Below, one piece after another: positions 11,901 to 25,699 of a stretch of DNA of 64,000 nt. The notes beneath the pieces were generated by a model. It was not told where the DNA came from, did not search any database, and saw nothing but the letters and a program-made list of their open reading frames with translations. A program made the position numbers and the translations under genes. The stretch covers positions 1 to 64,000 of the forward strand of contig CANTUR010000423.1 of the NCBI GenBank assembly GCA_947683625.1. Reading direction: 5' to 3'. Every line of letters begins with the position of its first letter. Position 1 is the first letter of the stretch. The stretch comes from Mallotus nudiflorus (Eukaryota; Streptophyta; Magnoliopsida; Malpighiales; Euphorbiaceae).

Positions 11901-14900
11901 AACATGAGAGAGAAAGAAGATTTTATTAAGAACTTTAAGAAGCTGACAGATTCTCAAACCTCAGCGTCATGGCCCTTCAGTTCTTCTAGAAGCTGTGATG
12001 TTTGTTTATCCCACACAATAACAGACTGATCATCAGATCCTGATACCACCTTTCCTCGGTCAGAACTTATAGCACGCACAGTTCTGCATCGATTGAGAGA
12101 GGAAGGTAAACCAAGCAGAACTCCAGGCAAGAGAAATGATCATTGAGAATTATGGTCATCAGCACATGTTGGCTTCCATTTAAGTAACCAAGATATTAAA
12201 ATGAAATAAAGACCTTGTATGTCCTTTCAAAGTTGCCCGAAGCTCAGAACCACGCATACTAGGATCCCAGATCTTAACCTGCATGATTGAATTGAAGAAA
12301 TAAATAAACCTCTACCAGATAATACAACAGTGCTCTCCAAAAAATCCATCATGAATTCATGATTCATGCTCACAAATTAGAGAATTTGAGCACACTGGCC
12401 AATCCTATCTTCTGATATATGAATGTGAAAATGACTGGAGAACATTCAGAGTACAAAATACAGGCAACAAGGAAAATCAAGTTAAAGGTCTACAGTGAGT
12501 CAGAATTATCACAGGAATCTCATATAGGGGTTGTTTGGAAAATTATCAGCCAGATTCTAGTATTTTACAAAATTTTTAAAAAATGTTTGTTTTTTAGTTG
12601 TTCATTTGCCATTATATAAATTAAAAGACATTCTACAGTTTCCAGCTTCTCCAAAATGAGATGAGGCAGGTTGGCTCTTAATCTGAGCCAACTTATCTTT
12701 CGGTTTTGGGTCTCAATGTGGACTTCTAATCTCCCAAGTCGTTCTAGCAGTGCAGGTAATTACAGGTTTAGAATTGCTCGAGTCAATAAATAACCACAGT
12801 TGTAATGCTTCATTAATCAATTCCATCTAATAAAAGTGCAGTGTCTACTTTGACACTTGTGATGCAATCCAACCCCAAGAGTGACACCTATAGGACCTCC
12901 AATGTGATCCTAAGGAATGCTATGCATTTTGAATGTTTACATTTCTTCTCCTCTTTGCTTTTGGCATAAAAAGATTGGGAATCCAGAAAATAATTGGAAA
13001 TTTCAGGCCCCAAGTACATTTTCCCCTCAAAATTCAACCACAGAACTGTATATTCATTTTATAACCTAGAATCATGTTTGTACACAAATTTTCAATCTGA
13101 AATCTAAATACTAGCCCTGCAATTTATGAAATGCCATTACCAATCAGTTGGAGTTTAAAACTTTAAGAATCATTTTCTAAGGTCTGTTGTGGAATGGCAA
13201 TGGAACATGAAGACTTCCAGGAGTAACTAATCTGGAACAACTATACTGCAGAAACAATTAATCTGGTATGCTAATTTACCATACAATCTGTGCTTCCACT
13301 GATAAAGAATCCTGCATCTTCACGATCACCCACTAGATCCCACACCTCCCTTCGTGTTACACAATGTAAAGCAGTAACAGCACCACTGTGACCCCTAAGT
13401 ACACGAACATTGGTCTGAATTTTCTTTTGCCCTGCGGCAGATAAATCTTGTTTCCGAGGAGTTCCATTCTCATTTGCAGCTGAGCCCCAATGAAGAAGAT
13501 GGCAGATGAGCAATTGAAAACAATGAAATATAAGTCTCACTGTTATTGAAAGACAAACCTGAAGTGCCATCAGAAGTCCATTTACGGACACGAGCAAAAG
13601 AGTTTGCTCTTGATGAATCTCTGCTAAACATACTTTGAACCCAGCTCCTACCGATGCCAGAGGCCTCTGCAGGTTGTTGATTCTCATCTGCCGCATCTTT
13701 TGGACGTGGGGAAGACAATCCATGAGATGAGAAGGATTGGGCTTTTATAGATGAGACTCCCCAGTAATTAATACGAAGTTGTTGGATGTGTGACAGAAAC
13801 CCTCTGATTTTAATCTGAAACACAAACCAAAGTAAAACAAAATTATGTTGGATTGCAAATTTAAGGAATGAAAGGATGCACATTATGATTAGAGTTATGC
13901 CCTCAAACATCAGAACCAGAAGAGACGTTACCGATGACATAATGAAAGAAGAAAAGAAAACAGACAATTTATGAGGCTTGCCTGAAAGCCAACATACATA
14001 AATCAGCAATTCACCTGCTGGACAAACTATGATTAGAGAATGAGCCTAAGCATCATCATTTTACATAAGAACAATAATTCAGATGACAATATTAAAAAAT
14101 CTAGACATCATGACATGACTCTGCTGTGAATGTACATTGGTGAATTTAAAAAGATCAGCAATATTATCTTCAATTAATTGAATTTTGAAAATATCCACAA
14201 ATAAACAATTGTACAATGTGCTTGACATAAGCTGAGATAAGATCTAGCAAATGGAGTTCTTTTACAAGAAAATGAACATAGATAAGGAAGGTAAACCGTG
14301 GAGAAATTTCTCCCATATAGCTCAAGATCAAACTACAAAGGAAAACTAAAGGAAAAAAATTAGCTAAAGTCCAATTATGCAGGATAATGCTAAGAAAAGC
14401 ATTTTACAACTGCTGTAAAATGAATTAAATGGCATATTCTGATTTTTGAAGATGCATGTTTTTATTGCTATCCAAACACTCAAAAACAGCTTTAGAAAAA
14501 AGCGGGAAAAAAAGCACTGTTCCAAAACATTTTGCCATATTTCCCTCCACTAAAGTCTACATTTTATACAAGAAACTCTAATGATTTTGGACACACACAA
14601 TGCTCATCAAATTACAACACATATCCATCCCTTTCTAAAAGCTTAAAATTATCTACAGGATTCTTACTGGGTTTTAAGAAAATAAACACAATTTTAGTTC
14701 AGTTACATAAACATCAAATAAATAAGAAACTAGCCAAGATTGTTGAATTGAATGCCACATCAAGAAAAAAATTTCTGTCAACATAGTAAATGATAAGTGA
14801 TACACAATAATAAACCCCAAGACACAGGAATGAAGCTTGTTACAATGAAAATCGATAAAACTTGCACGTTTAGACTGAAAGAAAGGCCAAAAGTACACTA

Positions 14901-17900
14901 CTATGGTAAACTTTAAAATTACAACATAAACATAAACAAAACAATGGAGAGCTAATTTACCAGCTGCTTGTATCCAATGTTGTTCCTCTCTGCTATAGTC
15001 TCAACCATATACCAAGCATCAATATCAGGAAGTCCCAATCCAGCCTTAACAATGGCATAGAGCAAGATTAAAATAGAAAATGTTTGGTAGGAAAGAAAAC
15101 AGGTGACATGTGATAAAGTGAAAGAAAAAGAGCATCACCATGTGAGATGCCACCAGAAGTAGTTGAGTAGTGACTAAAGCTGCATAATTGGCCGACCTGA
15201 CAGCAAAAGATGAGCATAACAGTTGACTATTACTTCACAAATCACAAAATTTTCACAGCACACAGACTAACCAATTCTACATTTAACATATGTAATTTCC
15301 TATTGACGAGGAATTTTAACAAGGCAAATGATTAAAAAAAAAAAATCTGTTAGCTTTTCCACCTCTGAAGTCTTTAAAGGTTAGAATTGGTTTTGCCTTA
15401 AATTATACACCTACATTACTTTATCTACCCAAAGAACACAAAGTGGGGAATTAGTTCAAGGATTTCCAACAATTTGCCACTTTGGAATTGTATTATGAAA
15501 TTTTAACACTAGGAATGATATGGATGGTATGTTGGGTTTGATGCATTTGAAGTAAGGTGCAAATTATAGACCTTCCCTTTAATTTTGAAAATAATAAACA
15601 GAATTACAAACTTAATACCACAGAAAACTTCTAGTGGTGCCTTAAATTATTTGTCGTCAAATAGTAATCTAAGAACCATAGAGTTGGGCTGAGCCTCTTT
15701 CCACAACCTTTAATTGTTAGGTACAATCATTTCTTCACACAAAAAAAAAAAAAAAATCACTAACCTCCATGAAGAAAAAGTAGTAGCCATAACAATTATG
15801 GTTGTAGTAATAACATTAACCAAAGTCATTGTTCACAGTATTTTTTCAGGCTCAGATCCACATGCTACAGCCTTAATAACATTGTGACCCTAAAGTAGTA
15901 ACCCTAGCAGTTCGTGACAAAAATAGAAGGTTGAAGAAACCAACATACATGAATAAGCTCCATTAGGTTGCACAAAGGATGTCTATACTTCCCTTCTTAT
16001 CAATCTGAGAGCGTGTTCATTCTTAGAAGAAAATTATTATAATCATCAGATTCCCACTTTAACTGTTACTATTACTGTCAATTTTGCATGATTGATGATG
16101 CTTGACATTTGACTATTATTGCAGATTTAGGAAGACAACATTTAAGTGGAGAAGAAATACTACATCATTCTTCTTTCCTTTAACTCCACGCACAATCATA
16201 TAGGAGGCTATTTGTGTCACTTAGACCAGCAGAGCAATGTAGAAAAATGAGCATAAATTAACAAGATAAGTAAACCACAATGTGATGAGAAACATGTAAA
16301 CAAGCAATAAGAATCAGTGAATGTACAACTTTTAACAGTATGCATTCTTACTTGCTCGAAGAATGCTCCATTAAATGGTCAAAGTAGCCTTCCCAAAACC
16401 TACAAAGGAGGAATAGGACAGAGAAGATCAAAATCAACCACTTACAAAAGCAAATAATCAGAAAATAAAAAAGAGCAAAGTTGGAAGCAGAGATTATAAA
16501 AAAAGAAAAAAAAAGTGACAGGCAGTGGGAGAGACTGAACAATAAGTAATGACATGAGTGTAATCATGTAAGAAATTACCAAAACATACCGTAGCTCCTC
16601 CCAAATGGATAGCGAAATTAGATGGCGCTGGACATAGTCAGGAACATTATTAGCATCCTTTTTATACATCTCAGCAGATACTTCAAGAGCATCTCTAATT
16701 GTTGATACATCATTCCGGGATGTTGCACGACTAATTGCCGTTTTAAGCTGACATTGGACAAATATATTTTTGAGGATTAAGATAGCTCAGCATAAGAAAT
16801 GAAAAAGGTTGGCAGGTGCAAAACAAAGATTCAAAAAGAAATGAGCTGTTAAGCAGGGAAAGCACCAAAGCAAATTTGAATAACTAAATTCAATGTAAGA
16901 ATTATATTTAAAGAAACTAAAAATATTGAGTTATTATGTCTCAGAATTCCAACCAAGAGGGATTATCTACCAAACTAATCTAGTCATGACATCTACATAC
17001 CAATTCTTTCACTGCAATGAACTGCTCATCAGTCAACTGACAGTGCCATCCCTGCAAGTACAAATCCAGCCAAAAGTTAGCCCAATCCTGGACAAAACAA
17101 GTATCCTATCAATTAATACATCTCATGCCAAATACCGAGTGAATATGCTCTCCTATACATTCAATAAATCCACTGCCACCAATCCCCTCTGCATCAGATT
17201 CAATCAGTGCTGCAACACCAATAACACTTGTTAATCTGAGTTAATCTCTGAAAGAAGTATACTAAATTCACAAGAGAAAAACATAAGATAGTTTGCCAAA
17301 AGATGCCAGAAGAATTTTGAGCTCTCATATAAACATACCAAGGATTGTGCCATATTCAAATGAAGAAAGTGGATCATCAGTAGCTCCCAATTTAAGAAGA
17401 CGCAGCCACAAACCCTATGCAAAAATAGAACTACAATAATATAAAACAAGAAGAAATTGATAATGAAACTGAAAAATAGAAAACGTTTTTTACATATAAA
17501 CCACCCAGTAGTTTTCCTTTGACCAGAAATAATTTTTCTACAGACAAATTCTCCTGTGCATCCCTAAATCCAAAAATTGCTAATAACTTTTTCTAGTAAT
17601 ATTTCCTGCTGTTTAAAGCAGAGCCTTTAATTTCAATAGTGTTCCTTGATATAACCAAAGCTTACTAAAAACAGGAAAGAGTTCTACCTGCAGTTTAACT
17701 TTAATGTCCAAAACCATGCGCTCCCTTTCTGCCTGTAAAATATTCATAAGTCATAATTATTGTTGAAGATGGTATTAAAACTTCAATCTCATAGTGTTGC
17801 ATCACATTCGTGGTACAAAGACTTACAGCTCTCTCCATTGGACTAAGAGAGTCCTTACCCACTTGCACAGATGGTGAGCTGGTAAAGAAATATAATAAAT

Positions 17901-20900
17901 TAGGGAATGCATTGTTAGGGACTAAAACTAACACCAAGTCATAACAATTAGGACCAGTATAAAGCTCAGAAAGTACAAACAACATAAACTCTCAAAAATA
18001 CAAATATACCTAGGAGCATGCTTTATGTATTCAAATGCTCCACTTGCCGCTGCAAGAATTTGCTTCCTCTTCTCCTCTTGCTCTTCTGATTTAATGCTTG
18101 ACGGAAACCTATCATAAGTATATTTGGCACCTGATCCTGAAGAACCAAATACAAAAAGAACACGATTTTACCAGACAAACAAAAGCTATTAGAATTATAC
18201 TTGTATCCATTTAACATAGATAAACATCATCAGTTATATAACACATCAACTTTACCTGAAGTTCCCACATCTTGATCTGATATAGTTATAATCTCAGGAT
18301 CTATCAATGATGAGGGAAGAATTGAAGTAGGATTTTGACCCCTTCCAATTGCATCTTGCAACTTTTCAAGAAGACTAAAATTGTTTTCATCAGAACCTAC
18401 ACCTCTCTCCAGATGATCTAAGAAACCATGAGAGTCTAGAAACTGCATTATCTGCAAACATAAAACAAAAGAAATGAGAAAAAAGCAAAAAGAGGAACGT
18501 AGTATAATAAAGCAATAAAGCACATAATAAGTTATAAAAGACAAAAAAAAAAAAAAAAAAAAAGGCAGCAGAATTCACACAACCCATTAAAGAACTAATG
18601 CCCAAAAACCCTGATTGTTTTTCCACCTTTGACCAAACCCTTTGATTTTGGCTATTCTAACAAAAATTTGAGAAACTGGTTCCAATTTTAACATATTAGT
18701 TAAAATTAAAATAAAGAATAATTGTCTTTTTAGTGAAACATTAGTACTTCTAATTTTAATTTTAATTTTAAAATTTTAAAATTTTTCTATTTTCTCTCCT
18801 TTCCTCTTTACAAAATTAGCTTCTTAGGAATGGGTAACCAGATCAAAGTGATAGAAGGAAAAGAATATCACCATGGGCTCTGGTGGCTGGTTTGTTGATC
18901 GAGAACGCTTCTTCAAGAATGCTTGAGTGTTGAAGACCTGAGTTGCACCATTTTCCTGACACAATTTGTTTCATAAAAATAAGTTTCATGGAAATTATGT
19001 TGTGAAAATTCTCATAATCAAGAAAAATAAAATACAAGTAGCCATACAATGAAATTGCGGTAGCCACCCAAAATTGATGCGAAGAACTTTATGAATATTA
19101 ACCTGCACATGATAGACATATGTGGTAAGTGTCAAAAAAAAAAAAAAAGATAGATTGTCTATGTTTTCTGTCAATGCTGCATTACAAGCATAATGAGAAA
19201 ATGAGCACTGATACGTTGGAAGGAAAGCAATGTGTACTTCATAAACATTTCAGTCACATTCATCCAAGTATCACCTAAGTTGGAGGTCATGATCTTCTCC
19301 CCAGGGCTTGTTGCAACCTTTAGAATGTTGCTCGGTTGAACTAAAGTTGCCAACCTTCATTTGATCAATCTCCATGACATTGGGGAACAACAATTTCAGT
19401 ATCTCACCACGCAAAGAACTTAATTCAGGCTCTGGGATAGTAGGTATTTCCTCAGTTGTGCTAATTCTGTTATAGTCAAGGTCCACAATAACCACCTACA
19501 GGAGTTGTAAAAAAGGAAAAATGAAAAATTATAATCAATCCAAGAATCTTGATTTCCTTTTCAACAATAAAAAAAAAAAGGTTTGCATTGCATGAACACA
19601 TAAATACTTAAAACACAGGTTGTGAATTTTGTATACTTTGCATGATATTGGACCTAAATTGTCAACTTCTGACTCATAATTGTTTAGCAGGTGATAACAT
19701 ATAACAAACTTCAATGATTAGATAATGCAGACTTTAATGTCTATTCATTTTGATAATTGATAGCAAATAAAATTTATTTTCAAAGAAGCATAGTTGGAAA
19801 AAAGGCAGCTATGTGTTTTAGTTAATCAATCTCTAGCGGTTATTTCCATGCATTACATTAGTTATTCCCCTAACAGATTAAGTCCACAACAAAGATCATC
19901 CTCAGGTATCATTGATATTACTTGGATAGAGTGAGACACACATTCAGCTGGGCAGGCAAGCAAGAAAAAACTGAAAACCAATTAACAGAAGAGAAGGTCA
20001 ACCAACCAGTATTCTCCTACAAACAAGATTCCTGTATCTTTATAAATTAAAAAGAAAAAAATTGTCGACAAAATATTGAAACTGCTTAACCAAGTCATTT
20101 GATGTTCTTTTCATAATTCTTTCAGTTTCCCAAAATCCCAATCCAATATTTTTGGCTTCCAAATCAGTTCAAGAACAATTCTCTAGTGGCAGGCTTATAC
20201 AATTCATGCTTAACCCTAGAGGGGAAAGCACAGAAGGCATGTTATGCTGACAAACAGGAAACTGTTCAACTGCCACACTAAAATCATGGCAAAATGTAAT
20301 TTGTATTCTTGAATAAAATGAATTTTTTTAAATTCAAAAGGATTACACTATTTTCATCATGTCCTGCTGTGTATTTTAGCAAACAGATTTTAAAAAATTA
20401 CACTTGGTATAGTCAACCCTAACAAAATTTTGATTGAAGAACTGCTGTAGTTGCTGAAGAAAGTAGCTTAGAAATAGTAAATGATATGAGAAAATACTGC
20501 CAACCAACAAAATTAATTATAGTAAATGAATGATAATGTTCAAGGAATACTGCAGTTTGACCATAAAACTTACGCCATCCATTGCAAGAAGAGACGTATC
20601 AACACCTGAATGTAGACCCATCATATACGGTGTAGGAGCATCAATATAGTCTACTCCACTGAAAAATAGTAACGGAATGTAGACGTGCTTCAGCACAACA
20701 AACATAAAACAATTAGATGACAGCAATACATAAGGATAGCATTAGCCTATGTAGTATGAAATCAAAAGCAATTTCAGGATCTTCATGATGCCAAGATAAA
20801 TATTCTATTCTAGCCAGATAATACAGCAATAATCTTCCATAGAGTTAGAACTTACCTGCCATCTAAAGGGATAAATTAAATGGCATATAGCCTCTGATAC

Positions 20901-23900
20901 TAGAGTTAAGATTGAATACCTGCCAGAAGATAAGTAGAATGCAATTACTATCTATCACATAGTACAAGAACGGAAGCTGCATATGAAGTTACAATGATGA
21001 TGGTGAACCTAGTTGCCAAAGGATTCAACATATAAGAAGAAATTAACTAATTACTTGTAGTCATAGTTATTCATGATCATATAACAGATTTTAAGTAAAT
21101 TCAATAGTATTCATGTTACAAAATCTAATGCAACCCGGAATCAGATAAACCAAATACTCATGAACAATAACAAAAGATAACACAAAAAAAAAACTCTAAC
21201 AAAGAGATCAAACAAACTATGATATCCATTTGAGTAAACATCAAATACTTGGCACAAAATGCACTGACTTAGCACCAGAAACTGACTCCAATGCAATTCA
21301 TAGCGCACAATTGACATGGTCTACACTGTCAAACTCTATTTGCATATCTGAGACTTGACAAATTCCACAAGCAACCGCCCAAAGGCACGAAAAGAAGTCA
21401 AATTTTACAAGGAATATGTTAGTTGTAACAACAGTGTTCTGACAGCAAACATGTTACTGATTTATTGAAGACATAAGGACCATGGAACTTAAAATTTGGT
21501 TTCACTAATATTTGTTGATATATATGAAAGATCTTAACCTTTTTTCTTTTTTTTTTCTTTTCATATGGGTTCTTTCTTTCTGGTTTCCCTCTTCACTTTT
21601 ACTGCTATTGAGAAAAGTAAACAAAACACACTGTTGTGCAAAAAAGGAGTTCTGCTGCCAAGTACCAACCACAATTGAAGGATATGGATATGGATGCAAG
21701 TATGATATTTCTCAGACAGATGAGGTACTGGTAAAGTAACACTGGCTTGTGTGTATTCATAATTTTTAATATATGACTTGTAGTCCTAACTTGCAAATTT
21801 GAATTTGTTCGCGAAAGAATTCATAGGTTTAAAAAATTATTATTATATACATGTCTGGCAAACATTCAAAAATTCCATAATTTTAGAAATCTTGTAGGCA
21901 ATCATTATAGGTCATGTAATTTTCAAGGAAATAACAGATATGAGAAGGTAGAGCAAGGCTATGAATTAATCCAGGCTACACTGCCAATCATACCCCCCAA
22001 AAAAAATAAATAAAGAAAACAAAGCCAGCACCAGCTTTTCAGACAACTAATCAGAAAAGCATCCAAACCCTCGTTAGATGCAGGTAAACCTTATATATGC
22101 GTAAATTTAACTGAACTAAGAATCAGATTAATGGCATATCAAACCTCTAATATGATAAAATGCAAAGGCTTTGTTGTTGCTTCACAGATATAGCTATAGT
22201 AATTCCTTGGATCTCTGCTATTTGATATGGTTTAAACAGACTATGACTGTCTTTCTGAGAATAACCGATCAGATCTTCTATAAAGTACTAAATAATAGTT
22301 GTATGCATAATATACTAAAATTAGAGAAGGAGAACTTGACAAAATCACAGCTAACAAATTAGGAGAGCAAGAAAGCAGGAATTAAAGCAGAAACAAAACT
22401 TTTAAAGCATAGTATTTAGTCAGATGTAATCATAAGCTACACAATATTCACTACAGTGCTCTTGATTAACATAACTTTATCTGGACTCTGAACCCAAATC
22501 TAACTCCTAATTGCCATCTATAAAGGCACAGGCAAAACCAAAATGATAGAAGCTATATTATCACATCTTCCATCTCCCTTCATTAATTATTAATTGTCAG
22601 AGGTCAAAGGCTAGAGTGATACTTATTGGATCGAAGTAAAATCCTCCTCTCAAGCAACACAGCAGTAAAAAATTTGATCAAGTTGTCAACATCCAGGCAT
22701 TGTACCAGCGGCTGAAATGATATCTGCATTTGAAAACTAACATTAAAATACAACTGAGAACTTCGTAAACATTTTCCAAAATACACAATCAGCAATATCG
22801 GATAAGAGCAAACAGAATAAAGAAGTAAGAGCAATTCATACATCAGCATGAGGGAGTCCATCTCTTGGTGGAGCCTCCACAGAGAGGAGACAGTTCTCAA
22901 TAGCAAACAAAACTCGATCCTTTCCAGGTGTGGGCAAAGGTACATTGGACACAATGTATGCTATAACATCCCATAATGGCTTACTGAAATTTTTGCAAAT
23001 CCAACAATCATTAGTCATAAATACAAAACTCTGGGTTTTACTATTTGGATGTGAAAACAAACTTAGTTAAACCAGATTATAAGTTTCCAACTAGATAAAT
23101 TATTGAGAAAGTATAAGATTTTTAAATAAGCATGTCTATGTGGGAATCCAAGGAAATATAAAAGTATAAGATTTCTAAATAAGCATGTCTACAAGGAATT
23201 CCAAGTAAACCAAAATGTCTGAAACACACTGATGAATTCTTACCTACTTCCACTGGGGGAAAAACAAAGTGCAAATATCTCTTCTAGAGCATTACGGAGG
23301 ATGCGGAAACTAGGTGAGTGTGAAACAAGACAAATACATTTGTCAGCAAATGAATTTGCTGGTATACGGTAAGCTTCAGCAATATCCTCACTAACCGGAT
23401 CCCGGAAAGCAATGCAACTAACATAAATTTTAGATCCATCACCCTCTGCAGAAAAAGTATACAATAAAAAGGAATGCAATTGACTAGTTTCTGAGTATAA
23501 TAAAGTAAAGTCTTCAAGACAGAAAAAGAACCATACTTCAAAAACACAAATCTATTAAACTAAACTGAGTCTCAATTCTAAATTATTCACAATCAGCTTA
23601 AAAAAAAAAAAAAAGAATTATCAAACCAGGGCATTGAGAAGTGAAAAAAAAAAAGAATAAGAACAGCTATGCCGCCAACAAATACTCAAAAGGTCAAACT
23701 TTTCCAGCATTATAGTGAAGCATAAGAATTTCAAACAATCTTAATCATCATAATTTTCCTTTTTAATATTCCATGCTCTCATTGATTAATAAAATAAAAT
23801 ATACAGCGACAAAGCAAAGTAGCCCCCTGAATAATAAATTAAATGTTCTTCAAAACAAAAATGCAATACATGACCAAATCTAACATATTTGTACTCAAGT

Positions 23901-24475
23901 ATACACTGTTAAGCTACATGAACTTAAACTGAAACTGATTGATTCTTCTAATGTAAGATTTTATACTAATGTACACATATCTTCTTCATATTTCTTATCG
24001 CCAACATAACTGCCTAATATTCTAAGCTTTATCAGTACTATATAATCAAACAAGTATTGTCCTAAAGTAAACACAACAAAATCAAAATCAATAAGGTACC
24101 GGTTAAAACAATAGGATAGCTCCTTGGAAAGCTGGAAGCATCACTAGGATCAAATCCAGAGGAATAAAACTCCACACCAGCAGGAAGAACACACTGCCAT
24201 TATCAAAAAAAGATCATCGAAATTCAGATCTAAAAAGTAACAAAAATACATTTCATTAAAAAAAAAAGCAAAAATTATAAATAAATAAATAAAAACCATA
24301 CAGTCGGAAGCTGAGGCGGAGGAGGGGGATAAGGAGAGTGATTATCGGGAGGATACTGATCGAGAAGAGAAGCAAGGTACATGACTCCTGTTCCATGGTA
24401 ACCTTTGTTAGCGTCTAGGGTCCGTAGCTCTGGACCAAGTCCACACACCACAAAATACTCGAAGATCCTCGCCAT
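8955..24475 (-). CDS. SCD1: SCD1 (STOMATAL CYTOKINESIS DEFECTIVE 1), DENN and WD40 protein, 31 coding exons
   Basis: Exons in transcript order: 24475-24302, 24193-24100, 23445-23244, 22983-22842, 22723-22623, 20919-20856, 20687-20574, 19495-19275, 19102-19048, 18955-18872, 18451-18256, 18136-18010, 17878-17827, 17732-17688, 17414-17339, 17209-17136, 17051-17001, 16747-16590, 16399-16352, 15196-15139, 15044-14961, 13814-13559, 13479-13280, 12278-12214, 12083-11960, 11670-11489, 11390-11319, 11225-11065, 10702-10661, 9964-9756, 9050-8955. All introns are GT-AG and every phase closes, giving 1208 codons plus TAG; Arabidopsis SCD1 is about the same length. Residues 1 to about 400 form the tripartite DENN module (start MARIFEYFVVCGLGPELRTL, later LLFFSGVDYIDAPTPYMMG). 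Residues about 855-1208 hold eight WD40 repeats (for example GHTRTVRAISSD, SDDQSVIVWD). In Arabidopsis SCD1 works with SCD2 and Rab-E GTPases at the plasma membrane and cell plate in clathrin-linked traffic, cytokinesis and stomatal development. No break or missing block was found, so it is probably functional. Confidence 0.96.
10785..10940 (-). mobile_element. tRNA-derived SINE in an SCD1 intron
   Basis: In the intron between exons 28 and 29. Read on the minus strand it opens with an A-box-like TGGCTTAGTGGTTGAATGC (10912-10930) and, about 40 bases on, a B-box-like TCTTGGGATTAAATTC (about 10870-10886), the layout of a Pol III tRNA promoter. The B box has lost the usual GTTCGA core. The tail and target duplication were not resolved, so the ends are approximate. 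A tRNA gene is unlikely because no cloverleaf closes. Confidence 0.5.
20920..22622 (-). other. Longest SCD1 intron (intron 5, 1.7 kb)
   Basis: AT-rich, with T and A runs (for example 21540-21560). No coding homology or clear mobile element seen; short open frames here are not conserved motifs. It lies within the DENN coding region. Confidence 0.8.
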
Positions 24476-24775
24476 CTTTTTTATCTAGATTTGATCTGAT
24501 TTGGCTTGTTGCATTTTCAATGACTGAAAAGTCTGCGTTGTGTTGTGTGTTCTTGCATTTGTAGCTTTTCAGCAGACTAAATAAAATGGTCGTGACTGAT
24601 TATTATGAACGACGACGACGACGATAATTAACCACCTGCAATATTTAATTAATTAATCTGCAACTCGAAATGCAACTGAGTTTATTTTCACCAATTGTTT
24701 CCAAAGGCATAGATGCATTTCTGGTGTCTCAATTATTTAATTTCTTGTGTTTTGGTGTGTCAATATTTTTTTGGA
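24476..24775 (-). promoter_or_regulatory. SCD1 5' UTR and remaining proximal promoter
   Basis: About 300 bases between the SCD1 ATG (24475) and the left end of the MULE. A TATA-like ATTTTATTTAG lies on the minus strand near 24578-24588, about 105 bases upstream of the ATG, and a short CGA microsatellite is at about 24609-24626. Transcription start is not determined. Confidence 0.35.
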
Positions 24776-24779
24776 AAAT

Positions 24780-24926
24780 GAGATAAATGGACCCTTAAAC
24801 TTGCGATATGGGATCAAATAAGTTCATTTTCATCTTTTTCTATCAATTAAGCCCAAAAATTTCATATTTTAGTTCTTTAAACCCAAATTGCAGCTAAAAT
24901 TGGAGCGTGCCATTCACAATCTGTAT
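24780..24926 (+). repeat. Left TIR of the MULE
   Basis: Inverted match to 31024-31163, about 85 percent by eye. Shared words include AAATGGACCCTTAAACTTGC, TTTTCATCTTTTT, ATCAATTAAGC and AAATTGGAGCGTG. Confidence 0.9.
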
Positions 24927-25344
24927 AAGGAAGTTGAATACAATAATTAGTAATATTTAATCTAGGATTTTTTTACACAGTATGCAAACCCAATAGTGTT
25001 GCTCGTTTTGGCATGTCATAAAAAAATGAAGTGTTGAAGGAGGTGGACCGGACAATTTAATGAAGATGTTAATTAGTTGAGAAGAAAAAACAAAGCTCTT
25101 GACAAGAAAAATCTGAGTACTTTGTCTTTGGGATAGTTTTTTTTATGAATAAAGAGCCATCGAAGAAATTGAAAGAAGATTCAATGTTGTTGATTGAAGA
25201 GTGTTGAATGAGTAGGAGATTTGTTGAAGTGAAAAGAAGGTAATGGTGTTTTATTTTATTCAGATAAAAGTTGGAGTTGAAATATGTGAAAGCCTTCGCA
25301 ACTAAATATGTTTTCAAAAATATTTTTGCAAGATGAATAGTGAT

Positions 25345-25690
25345 GTTGCTATACTTTTTATGATACATCATGGCAGGAAATTTGTTAGGAATCCTAAAAT
25401 AAGGTATGTAGATGGTGAAATATTAAATGGAAAGTGTATAATGTTGATAGAGTTGAGTATTTTAAGATTCAAAAAAGATAAAAAGTATAGGATATGGTAA
25501 AAAACCAAAGATTTATTGGTTATCGAGGAGGAGTTCAATGGAGAATGGCTTGAGGTTCATTTATAATAATGACTTTTACTATGAAATTTTTTCCTTTAAT
25601 TAAAGTGTTTGATGTTGTGCATATGGAGTTATTTCTAGAACACGTGGTGATGAACCTCAAATTAATGATGTGGCACTTGTGTTAGCATTA
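25345..25690 (+). pseudogene. MULE transposase N-terminal (PB1-like) remnant
   Basis: Around 25366-25500 the plus strand reads in pieces as KFVRNPKIRYVDGEILNGK followed by a LIELSILRFKK stretch; around 25540-25690 it reads with NGLRFIYNNDF. This pattern (FVR-P-Y-GGE, then W-LP, then L-ND-D) matches the PB1-like N-terminal domain of many plant MULE proteins. Stops and frame changes interrupt it. It is probably the first coding segment of the transposase that continues at 25700-28619. Confidence 0.5.
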
Positions 25691-25699
25691 GAATTGTTG

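Noticed and set aside
14532..14898. Open frames on both strands between SCD1 exons 21 and 22
   Set aside because: Intronic, no homology recognised, and the exon phases on either side join without them.
25069..25371. 100-codon minus-strand frame inside the MULE
   Set aside because: It is antisense to the PB1-like segment of the transposase and shows no domain.
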